Positions 6,652 through 12,707 of a stretch of 12,707 bases of DNA are shown here, piece after piece. The position numbers and the translations under genes were made by a program. Under the pieces are notes generated by a model. That model worked only from the letters and a program-made list of their open reading frames with translations. It did not search any database and was not told the origin of the DNA. The stretch comes from an uncultured Prevotella sp. GTDB lineage: Bacteria; Bacteroidota; Bacteroidia; Bacteroidales; Bacteroidaceae. The DNA lies in contig USCX01000034.1 in assembly GCA_900553285.1 (NCBI GenBank), positions 1-12,707 on the forward strand, written 5' to 3'. Position 1 is the first letter of the stretch; the number at the start of each line of letters is the position of its first letter.

Positions 6652-6755
6652 GGTTTAATCCGGGCATATATACAAGGGGAACAGACTTCCCGCTTTCCGT
6701 CACTCCCGGCAATCAAGTCTGGTACAGTACGGGCGTATATATGGAGGTCTAAACC
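6652..6755 (+). repeat. 104-bp nested dyad between ATPase and primase genes
   Basis: Three inverted-repeat pairs share nearly one centre at about 6703: GGTTTA/TAAACC (6652-6657, 6750-6755), CATATATAC/GTATATATG (6665-6673, 6735-6743, perfect 9 bp), and CAGACTT/AAGTCTG (6682-6688, 6715-6721, perfect 7 bp). Together they can fold into one long imperfect hairpin filling most of the 163-base gap ahead of the primase. Given its place between a replication ATPase and a primase, an origin or primase-recognition site is possible; an RNA attenuator for the primase is the alternative. Confidence 0.55.
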
Positions 6756-6804
6756 GGACTGGCTCACTTCCCAATTATTCATCACCCACTAAAAAGTTTG
6801 CATT

Positions 6805-7682
6805 ATGAACATTGAAGAAGCAAAGAAAATACCCATCACCGATTACCTGCACAGTCTGGGATATTCACCCGTCAAACAGCAGGGAGCGAACCTATGGTAC
6901 AAATCGCCACTAAGGGAGGAACACGAAGCGTCCTTCAAGGTGAATACCAATCGCAACCTATGGTATGACTTCGGGGCTGGCAAGGGCGGAAACATCATCG
7001 CACTGGCACAGGAACTTTACTGTTCCGACTATCTGCCGTACCTCTTAAACCGGATAGCAGAACAGGCACCGCATGTTCGTCCGGTCAGTTTTTCCTTTCG
7101 TCAGCGGAGGACTGAGCCGAGTTTCCAACATTTGGAAGTCCGTGACCTCACCCATCCGGCATTACTCCGTTACTTGCAGAGGCGTGGTATTGACCTCACA
7201 CTGGCAAAAAGAGAATGCAGGGAACTGCGTTTTACCCATGACGGCAAGCCCTACTTTGCCATCGGTTTCCCGAATGTGGCTGGCGGCTACGAGGTGCGCA
7301 ACTCCTTTTTCAAAGGCTGCATCGCACCGAAAGACATCACCCATATCCTGCAGCCGGGCGAACCGAAGGAGAAGTGTTTGGTGTTCGAGGGCTTCATGGA
7401 CTACCTTTCATTCCTCACGCTAAGGACAAAGAACTGTCCCGCCTTGCCCAATCTGAACGGGCAGGATTACGTCATACTCAACTCCACCGCCAATGTTCCG
7501 AAAGCCATTGACGCATTGGGGCAGTATGAACGCATCCATTGCCTGCTCGACAATGACGAGGCAGGCTTCCGGGCAACGCAAGCTATCGCATCGGAATACT
7601 CCTATTGGGTACGGGATTTCTCGCACAATTACCGGGATATTCCGACCTGAACGATTACCTGTGCGGCAGGAAGCAGGAATAG
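6805..7682 (+). pseudogene. Toprim-domain DNA primase of the element, frameshifted at the C-terminus
   Basis: Reads from ATG 6805 for 281 residues to TGA 7648-7650. The N-terminus (ITDYLHSLGYSPVK, LWYKSPLREEHEASFKVN, LWYDFGAGKGGNIIAL) has the fold pattern of a CHC2 primase zinc finger but without the zinc Cys/His ligands, as in many Bacteroidales element primases. The toprim catalytic residues are present: Glu195 in CLVFEGFMDY and the DNDEAG motif (249-254). Near 7636-7639 one base seems lost: restoring a T (GAT TAT TCC) turns the ending into SHNYRDYSDLNDYLCGRKQE, closing at TAG 7680-7682. Only about 11 C-terminal residues are replaced by 4, after both catalytic motifs, so some activity may remain. 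NBU1 encodes a comparable primase between its excision genes and its mob gene. Confidence 0.85.
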
Positions 7683-7777
7683 AAAAACGGACAGAATCCG
7701 GTGTTAAGGCAGAAGAAAGGCAGGGGAATCTAACCCGGCGGAGATAGACACCGTGACCAACGGGCAGACGTTTCTTA

Positions 7778-7829
7778 GGGGAAGCAAGGTTATGTTTCGG
7801 TAGACTGAAACCACCTTGCTTTGCTCCCC
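7778..7829 (+). other. oriT-like hairpin upstream of the MobC remnant
   Basis: AGCAAGGT (7783-7790) pairs perfectly with ACCTTGCT (7813-7820); inside it GTTTC (7794-7798) pairs with GAAAC (7807-7811) around an eight-base loop; outside it GGGGA (7778-7782) pairs with TCCCC (7825-7829) past a four-base bulge. It lies in the 207-base non-coding gap between the primase and the mobilisation gene, where NBU-type elements carry oriT. No T-run follows the hairpin, which argues against a terminator. The nick site cannot be fixed from sequence alone. Confidence 0.55.
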
Positions 7830-7889
7830 GCAAAGGAAATCGCTCCCGTCGGTCGCAATTTTCAAGACAACTTCCAAAGACAAAAATGT

Positions 7890-8036
7890 ATGACAGATAC
7901 AAGGAACAAATCAGGCGGTCGCCCGGCAAAGAACCGGATAGACAAGCAAAGACGTGTGGTCAGCACGAAGCTGACCGTTTGGGAAATCCTTAACACTACA
8001 CTAACCAATAACAAAAGCCGGAGTAAAAGGAGTTGA
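7890..8036 (+). pseudogene. MobC-like mobilisation protein, truncated after about 29 codons
   Basis: From ATG 7890 the frame reads MTDTRNKSGGRPAKNRID then KQRRVVSTKLT, the start of Bacteroidales MobC/MbpB-type relaxosome accessory proteins, basic and DNA-binding. Relatives continue with an M-E-Y-x-x-L helix and run to 100-140 residues; here sequence after codon 29 (from 7977) is unrelated (VWEILNTTLTNNKSRSKRS) and stops at 8036. The break marks a deletion or recombination junction near 7976-7980 that also removed any relaxase gene. Without its core the product should not support mobilisation. Confidence 0.75.
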
Positions 8037-8054
8037 CATTTGCTTCGGCTTTTT
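8013..8054 (-). terminator. Terminator after the SIMPL gene
   Basis: AAAAGCCG (8013-8020) pairs with CGGCTTTT (8046-8053). On the minus strand the stem ends in CGGCTTTTGTTATT, about 23 bases past the SIMPL stop; on the plus strand it ends in CGGCTTTTT, so it could work both ways. The 25-base loop is large. Confidence 0.6.
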
Positions 8055-8076
8055 CATTGTTTTCGCTCACTTTATC

Positions 8077-8766
8077 TTAATCTGCGATTTCAAAACGCAC
8101 CAACATGGAATAGTTCTTCTTGATGGTGCGGAAGTTATCGAAAGAAGCCGCATTGGATGAAAGAACATTGCTTTGCGTGAATAGAAAAGTATTGTTGCTC
8201 CCCTCTTCCACAATGCGTATCACGTTACCCAATCTTTTACCCAATGCTTCTACCAGATAAGTCGCTTTCCGTTTGGCTGCTTTCAAAGCCTCAATCTTCC
8301 CCTTTTGGTGATAGGCGAGCATGTTTTTGTTTTCCAGTTCGCCGATGCGCATGGTGTGGATGCCTTTCGTATCTATGTGCTTGATAATTTCGTTTATCTG
8401 ATTGAAGTCAGTCAATGTAATGTCGAATTTCTTGGAAACCAAAAAGTCCTGCCCCTGTTGCCGCCAATAGTCGCCAACTTCCTGTGTCCGGATGGCGTTT
8501 TGTGGGATGCCTGCACAGGCGAGGGCTTCCCTTAATCCTTGCTCTATCTCTGATAAAGGCACTTTGGTGCGGTACTCTTCGGGCTTCGATTTCCCGTCGA
8601 ACTCTTCCTCGAAGTATTCTTGGATTTCAATCAGGTAATGGATTTTGTCAGGTACAATCTCGATTTCTGATGTGCCTGTCACTTCGATGTACCGTTCATT
8701 GATTTGTGCTTGCAAAGAAAGGACAGCCTGCAAGCAAATAGCTAACAATAAGACTTTCTGTTTCAT
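8077..8766 (-). CDS. SIMPL (DUF541) domain periplasmic protein
   Basis: A 229-residue exported protein. Residues 1-21 (MKQKVLLLAICLQAVLSLQAQ) are a signal peptide ending in the Bacteroidetes-style QAQ. The mature start RYIEVTGTSEIEIVPDKIHYLIEI is the hallmark first strand of SIMPL/DUF541, and KGKIEALKAAKRKATYLVEALG is the conserved helix that follows. The domain is common in periplasmic proteins of many bacteria; its activity is not settled. ATG 8766 is preferred since the longer frame to 8805 adds residues before the signal peptide and would overlap the preceding gene. The preceding gene ends 19 bases upstream, so this is the last gene of a minus-strand unit. Confidence 0.88.
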   Translation of the reverse strand: MKQKVLLLAICLQAVLSLQAQINERYIEVTGTSEIEIVPDKIHYLIEIQEYFEEEFDGKSKPEEYRTKVPLSEIEQGLREALACAGIPQNAIRTQEVGDYWRQQGQDFLVSKKFDITLTDFNQINEIIKHIDTKGIHTMRIGELENKNMLAYHQKGKIEALKAAKRKATYLVEALGKRLGNVIRIVEEGSNNTFLFTQSNVLSSNAASFDNFRTIKKNYSMLVRFEIAD

Positions 8767-8785
8767 ATTACGTAAATATAATGTA

Positions 8786-9463
8786 TTATTTGCATTCTTG
8801 AACATTCACTTTGTCCATTTTCAAGACTTCGCTAAAAAGCGATTTTACATCATCAACATGCTCTATCTCATTTAACATATTGTGATGTACAAAATATGCA
8901 CTTGCCAATACGATGCCATCCCGAACCGACCGGAATATGACCATGCTTTGCCAATCTCCTTCATACAGGTATAAATAGATGACAGGTTCTTTTAAGTTCG
9001 GTTCACAAAAGAACGCATCCTCGGTTACTAACAGAGAAGAGGCATTAAGTGAAGCGGCTCCACTTAATGCATTCAGTTGAGACGGTATAGACTTTACCAG
9101 CCTGTCATTGATTAGAGGATTTGAATTATAGGCTGTTAGGTGGCTGGCAGAAAAGACTTTTCTGGGCGAGTCGTATGGATATTGGGCAATATCAGTTACA
9201 ATTTGGTTGACATCCTTTGAGTAACTACAGAAATTGAGGTACTCTTGGTCGTTAGCCAGTTGTCGCATTTGTTGTGTAAGTTGTAGCCCATGTTTTTTCA
9301 ATGTTGACGTAGAGTTAACTTTGATATTTGTAACCGTATCGCTTCTCCCGATTATAGCCAGTTTTTTGACTGAAGCCGCTTCCGGTTGGGATTGTTGCTG
9401 GTGGTTGGTGCAACTCATGCAAACGGTACCTGATAATATGGCAAATAAGATTATCGTTTTCAT
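8786..9463 (-). CDS. Uncharacterised lipoprotein, 225 residues
   Basis: The N-terminus MKTIILFAILSGTVCMSC is a lipoprotein signal, with lipidation expected at Cys18 (Cys15 is also present). The mature region begins with a Gln/Ser/Ala-rich linker (NHQQQSQPEAAS), then a globular part with no family I can name. The stretch EPVIYLYLYEGDWQSMVIFRSVRDGIVLASAYFV resembles a beta-rich domain. The first ~28 residues are nearly the same as those of the lipoprotein gene directly upstream, while the remainder differs. It lies 14 bases after that gene and 19 bases before the SIMPL gene, so all three are likely cotranscribed. Confidence 0.8.
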   Translation of the reverse strand: MKTIILFAILSGTVCMSCTNHQQQSQPEAASVKKLAIIGRSDTVTNIKVNSTSTLKKHGLQLTQQMRQLANDQEYLNFCSYSKDVNQIVTDIAQYPYDSPRKVFSASHLTAYNSNPLINDRLVKSIPSQLNALSGAASLNASSLLVTEDAFFCEPNLKEPVIYLYLYEGDWQSMVIFRSVRDGIVLASAYFVHHNMLNEIEHVDDVKSLFSEVLKMDKVNVQECK

Positions 9464-9477
9464 ATTGATATGGTTGT

Positions 9478-10613
9478 TTATTTGATTTCAAATTCTGCAT
9501 TCAACGTCAGTTCCTTTCCATCGTGGAAAAATGATTTGCATATCCGGTATTTCCCTTTCTCCAAATGATACCATTGGCTGACGGGAAAACGGAAGCAAAG
9601 TAGTTCGGGGGCTGTTTCGCCTGACATTTTATCGTCCTTGCAAAGTATGAGGGAGGCTTTGCATTTCGCTTCCACCCATTTGTTTCCTTTCCGCATCTCC
9701 AGGTTCCATTTGCGCCCGAAAGAGAAAGGCGCAGAGGTAGGATTCCAGACATAAACATCAATATATAATGCGTTGAGCGAATAAATATTCTTTTTTGTCC
9801 ACATGCTTATTTCTTTGATTCCAGCGCAGGACTTCATCAGCATACTGTCGTCAGGAGTGGTTAGTTCATATTCATAAGACAGGCTTACGCTTGTTGCAGG
9901 TTTAATGGAAGGATTTGCCAATTCAGAGTTCGCCATCATCAGTTGTTCTTGTCCATTAATTACTATTTCTTTGAAGAAACGGTATCGCCCAGGACGATTC
10001 TTATTCACTTCGGGATATAAATTAGCCTCAAAAGTTGTTTTCCCGTTCGGAAGAAGATCTATTTTCCCCAACGTGAAAAGACGGTCGGTAGGCAAATAAA
10101 ACCATCGCCATCCTTTTCATAAGCCAATTGATAAGAAGAACTGTAAGAAATGGCATCCATGCTATGATTCTGCAAGATGAAATACGCTTGGCGGTCTGAG
10201 GTAGAATAAACAGCTTGCCGAGGCGCAAGAGACACATTACTTATCTGACTTATACCTTCCAAATCACACAGTTCTTGCCCGTCAGGACCATCAAATCTCA
10301 ATACCGGAGAGTCCATAATATGCTCGCGAAACCGTTTTCCCCATTCGGGTGTTTTGAGCAGCAAGTCCACTCGGATTGTACGACTTTCCCGTCCGTTGCC
10401 GAAAGCGTTGATACGCAAAGCCGTATCTGTCGTGGCTTCTAATCGTTTGCGTAACTCCTCCAACATGGTGCTTAACTTTTCTTCCTCTACATCACTGATG
10501 CTGCTGACAATTGCTTTATCCGGCGTTGTTTTCGGTTGGGATTGTTGCCGTTTGTGGGTGCAACTCATGCAAACAGCACTTGATAACATTACATATAAAA
10601 TTATCGTTTTCAT
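9478..10613 (-). pseudogene. Lipoprotein with two Ig-like (Big_14-like) domains, split by a frameshift
   Basis: The first part starts at ATG 10613 with a lipoprotein signal MKTIILYVMLSSAVCMSC (Cys18) and reads to a stop at 10059-10061. The second part continues in another frame from about 10095 to 9478. Adding one T to the TTTT run (plus-strand AAAA 10098-10101) joins them as DGDGFYLPTDRLFTLGK at codon 171-172, giving 378 residues. Each half carries the same layout: an N-x-S/T strand (ILQNHSMDAISY; VWNPTSAPFSFG), a 'KW' or acidic turn, and a terminal GRYRFFKE / GKYRICKSF strand. I read these as two Ig-like domains of the Big_14 type. Whether the shift is a mutation, slippage or a read error cannot be told here. 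Confidence 0.75.
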
Positions 10614-10797
10614 TGCAGAAGTTCTCCTTTCCTATTTATTCTATCGCTTACCCAATGATGATATTTTTACATAACCATTTGCATAAGTGGCGATTATTTC
10701 TTTCTTATAAAAGCTGTTGCGATTACTGGCAGAAATATATATCCCAATGGTATGTGCTTAAAATGCATCCTTATTTTCATACTCATTATTTTTAGTG

Positions 10798-11868
10798 TTA
10801 CTTCATTATGATTGACAACCAGTCACGGTTTATCTTGTTTATTGAAACATCTTTGTGCAATGTTACTAAGCCTTTACTTTTTACATATTGCTTTTCCGTG
10901 AATAAAGGCGGTTGTTTAGAGGCCCTGAAAGTCTGGGTCAAAGAGGCTGTCTCGACAAAATGGCCGTCAATAAACTCAAAACGCTTGTAGCTGTAAGACG
11001 CGGCCGAGATACGTGATGAAGAAAATACGCAACGCTTCTCATTGTTTATTTGGGGATTTTCAATCTGCTTAAAGCTTTCATCTATGCGATATCGCTTCTT
11101 TATGTCATCCCAAACAAGGCAGTCATAATATTGTATCATCTGATTGCCATACCGCCCAAGGTTGACAAGTATATCGTCTTTACTGTCAAAATTGACATCT
11201 TGTAAATCTATCCTAACATGGAAGGTATTGGCAGCCTCAATGTCGGAAGGATAGGAGTATGATATTTCTTGTGTCGTTTTCCCCTGCTTGTCAAATAAGG
11301 TAATCTGCAATCCTTTCAAAGTTATACCCTTCCTGATAACCGTATATCTCATCTTTTCAGTTCCGTTACGGTCAATAAGCCGCCATTCATCTGATTTCCA
11401 GAAAGAATGTTCTCCATCATCGGTTGCTTTCCCTTTTGTTGTAGCTTGCGCTTTTCCGTTTTCAAACGGTGTGGCAAATTTGAATTGAGGCTTAATGACC
11501 ACATTGCCCAATGAATCGGCAAAACCTATCAATCCGTTCTCATCCATGATGCGGAAAAGTCCTTCACGAATATAATCGGGACCGTTATCGTATTTGAACA
11601 CATAGAACAATTCTTTGCCTTGATTGTCTATACAAACAATCCGTGCGTTCTGCTTGTTCTCATACACAAAACTTATATTCCGCATGGTGTCTGTTTGACA
11701 AAACTTGTATTTACCGAATGGCACAATGGTATCACCTTGTTCATTCAAATAGCACACAGGAACACCGACTTCAAGATGCTTGTCCATAGAAACTGCAACC
11801 AACATCTTTTGTGCTTGAAGCAAATTAAAATTCATAAGCAAAGACAATATCAACATTGACTTCTTCAT
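10798..11868 (-). CDS. Exported WG-repeat protein with XAC2610-like C-terminus
   Basis: A 356-residue protein with signal peptide MKKSMLILSLLMNFNLLQAQ. Residues 102-142 form a clear WG/KWG repeat (GLFRIMDENGLIGFADSLGN then KPQFKFATPFENGKAQA), and 33-55 and 75-91 look like degenerate copies. From about 185 the architecture changes: DVNFDSKDD (224-232) with LVNLGRYGNQMIQYYDCLVW resembles the XAC2610/FG-GAP-like module in which an Asp-rich loop precedes a Y-x-Y-W strand. Function is unknown; exported WG proteins often serve as beta-repeat binding scaffolds. ATG 11868 is preceded by a -7 box and is the first gene of the minus-strand cluster. A 184-base gap separates it from the next gene. Confidence 0.8.
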   Translation of the reverse strand: MKKSMLILSLLMNFNLLQAQKMLVAVSMDKHLEVGVPVCYLNEQGDTIVPFGKYKFCQTDTMRNISFVYENKQNARIVCIDNQGKELFYVFKYDNGPDYIREGLFRIMDENGLIGFADSLGNVVIKPQFKFATPFENGKAQATTKGKATDDGEHSFWKSDEWRLIDRNGTEKMRYTVIRKGITLKGLQITLFDKQGKTTQEISYSYPSDIEAANTFHVRIDLQDVNFDSKDDILVNLGRYGNQMIQYYDCLVWDDIKKRYRIDESFKQIENPQINNEKRCVFSSSRISAASYSYKRFEFIDGHFVETASLTQTFRASKQPPLFTEKQYVKSKGLVTLHKDVSINKINRDWLSIIMK

Positions 11869-11888
11869 ATCCTATTAATTTAGATGCT

Positions 11889-11896
11889 CAAAGATA
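11889..11896 (-). promoter_or_regulatory. -7 box of the WG-repeat gene
   Basis: The minus strand reads TATCTTTG, an exact TAnnTTTG match, 20 bases ahead of the ATG. The -33 region has no TTTG and instead lies within a 15-bp inverted repeat. Confidence 0.6.
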
Positions 11897-11900
11897 ACGA

Positions 11901-11937
11901 AAAGGAATAATCTAACCATTTATTAGACTATTCCTTT
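11901..11937. promoter_or_regulatory. 15-bp inverted repeat over the -33 region of the WG gene
   Basis: AAAGGAATAATCTAA (11901-11915) and TTAGACTATTCCTTT (11923-11937) are complementary but for one position, around a seven-base spacer. The repeat starts five bases upstream of the -7 box, so it covers -33. No T-run follows on either strand, making an operator more likely than a terminator. Confidence 0.45.
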
Positions 11938-12058
11938 CCTATTAGGTTTAAGCAAATTAACTCTTATGGTGAAATAGGCACCTTAAAAATATCTACAAGT
12001 TTAGTCTGTTCCTTTGTCTATATACCTAAACCTATTCTTGTTGGCTGTAATAAACGTG

Positions 12059-12103
12059 CTGGCGAAAAGAGAAAAGGATGGATATTTCTTCTCTTTTCGC
12101 CAG
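12059..12103 (-). terminator. Hairpin after the DUF1016 nuclease gene
   Basis: CTGGCGAAAAGAGAA (12059-12073) and TTCTCTTTTCGCCAG (12089-12103) are perfectly complementary over 15 bp with a 15-base loop, 14 bases past the stop codon. On the minus strand it is followed by AGCACGTTTATTA, a weak T-run; on the plus strand by TAGTGCTTTTATTG. A terminator is the best reading. The gap 11938-12058 shows nothing else but a TAGGTTTA/TAAACCTA pair (11943, 12027). Confidence 0.65.
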
Positions 12104-12117
12104 TAGTGCTTTTATTG

Positions 12118-12707
12118 CTAATAGTTTGCAGTCGAGATAAACTTTTTGATTTCTTCTTCTGAGGGAAGTTCTATCATATACTTCTGCACGAAGATGTTCG
12201 GGTCTAATCCGGCGGTGGCGTATTTTACCAATGTATCGCCCTTTTCGGTACAGAGCAGGATGCCGATAGGTGGATTATCATCGGGCTGCATCACTTCTGA
12301 CTTGTAATAGTTAAGGTATAGGTTCAGTTGTGAAGCATACTCGTGGCGGAACTTGTCTATCTTCAATTCCACAATGATATGGCATTTCAAGATGCGATGA
12401 TAGAAAACGAGGTCGGCAAAGAAATAATCCCCGTCTATCAGGATGCGCTTTTGCCGGGCTTCGAAGCAGAAGCCATGCCCCATTTCCAGCAGGAAGTGTT
12501 GCAAGTTGTCGAGGATGGATTGCTCCAAGTCGCTTTCCGTTACCAAGGCTCGGTCGTTCAACCCCAAGAACTCCAACGTAACAGGCGTGTTGATAACATC
12601 TTTGGGCTGCAACTGCGCGGCTTGCCGCTGCACCAAGGCAGACAAGGCTTCCTTGTTTTTCGACAATCCGCTGCGCTCGTAATAGAGGGAATTGATTTGC
12701 CGCTCCA
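12118..12707 (-). CDS. YhcG/DUF1016 family PD-(D/E)xK nuclease, N-terminus off the right edge
   Basis: The frame is open through the window edge; visible residues start ERQINSLYYERSGLSKNKEAL, the link between the N-terminal DUF1016 domain and the nuclease domain, so the gene begins beyond 12707 and the TTG at 12666 is not the true start. The nuclease core is visible: FFADLVFYHRILKCHIIVELK, giving the D...ExK catalytic pattern, then FRHEYASQLNLYLNYY and IGILLCTEKGDTLVKYA. Intact members run about 330-380 residues, so roughly 195 are here. The family belongs to the PD-(D/E)xK superfamily and is often found on islands, near mobile elements or next to restriction-modification genes. The target is not known from sequence. 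Confidence 0.88.
   Translation of the reverse strand, partial: ERQINSLYYERSGLSKNKEALSALVQRQAAQLQPKDVINTPVTLEFLGLNDRALVTESDLEQSILDNLQHFLLEMGHGFCFEARQKRILIDGDYFFADLVFYHRILKCHIIVELKIDKFRHEYASQLNLYLNYYKSEVMQPDDNPPIGILLCTEKGDTLVKYATAGLDPNIFVQKYMIELPSEEEIKKFISTANY

Larger units (their letters stand above)
3936..8036 (+). mobile_element. Degenerate NBU-like mobilizable/integrative element remnant next to tRNA-Leu
   Basis: The gene order (304-residue protein, excisionase-like HTH, RepA-like ATPase, toprim primase, oriT-like hairpin, MobC start), all on one strand, resembles the backbone of Bacteroides non-replicating units such as NBU1, which also use a tRNA-Leu site. The remnant has lost its integrase and relaxase, carries at least three in-gene lesions in the ATPase and one in the primase, and MobC stops being recognisable after 7976. 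Both outer borders are uncertain: no copy of the tRNA 3' end is seen downstream, and 3936-4063 has no recognisable gene. It may be one edge of a larger island reaching past the window. Confidence 0.75.

Noticed and set aside
6123..6785. 220-codon minus-strand frame opposite the ATPase pseudogene
   Set aside because: The plus strand shows conserved ATPase protein sequence through three frames; the minus frame is a shadow and runs across the non-coding dyad.
7778..7829. Reading this hairpin as a terminator for the primase
   Set aside because: No T-run follows on the plus strand, and the position directly ahead of mob favours oriT.
7420..7929. Minus-strand frame across the primase end, oriT-like hairpin and MobC start
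   Set aside because: It crosses a clear non-coding gap and lies antisense to recognised element genes; no motif supports it.
1..12707. CRISPR arrays, rRNA genes or full insertion sequences
   Set aside because: No regularly spaced direct repeats, no rRNA signatures, and no transposase with flanking terminal inverted repeats were seen.

Overview
The window looks like a piece of a Bacteroidales chromosome (Bacteroides/Parabacteroides/Prevotella type). The signs are several upstream regions with the Bacteroidetes -7 element TAnnTTTG (ahead of ung, the tRNA and two island genes), a serine-type S1 sulfatase, a short Bacteroidetes-type mannose-1-phosphate guanylyltransferase, a DUF3109 protein, and NBU-like mobilisation genes. 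Base composition is uneven. By hand count, bases 1-60 are about 67% GC and bases 8761-8820 about 23% GC.

Layout. (1) 1-3889 reads as core chromosome: a sulfatase running off the left edge (minus), divergently placed ung and an overlapping DUF3109 gene (plus), a strong terminator, convergent manC (minus), and tRNA-Leu(CAA) (plus) with its own promoter and terminator. (2) About 3936-8036 is the wreck of an NBU-like mobilizable/integrative element: an unrecognised 304-residue gene, an excisionase-like HTH gene, a RepA-like AAA ATPase killed by two stops and one frameshift, a toprim primase with one frameshift, an oriT-like hairpin, and a MobC-like gene cut after 29 codons. No integrase, no relaxase and no second copy of the tRNA 3' end are present. 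(3) 8077-11868 is an AT-rich minus-strand set of four exported proteins: a WG-repeat protein, a frameshifted lipoprotein with two Ig-like domains, a second lipoprotein with nearly the same signal peptide, and a SIMPL/DUF541 protein. (4) 12118-12707 holds the C-terminal half of a YhcG/DUF1016 PD-(D/E)xK nuclease running off the right edge.

How it fits together. The intact ancestor of region 2 would have excised, primed its own replication (ATPase plus primase) and been transferred from oriT by MobC and a relaxase using a helper element. All replication and transfer functions now appear lost; only the HTH gene and the 304-residue gene still read through. Region 3 could be cargo of a larger island at tRNA-Leu or simply host sequence; the window does not show its outer boundary.

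Most notable non-coding structures: a 104-bp nested dyad between the ATPase and primase genes (6652-6755), two abutting palindromes in the HTH leader (5153-5172), the oriT-like hairpin (7778-7829), and a 15-bp inverted repeat over the WG-gene promoter (11901-11937). I found no convincing complete new system; the best leads are these structures and the four-gene envelope cluster.
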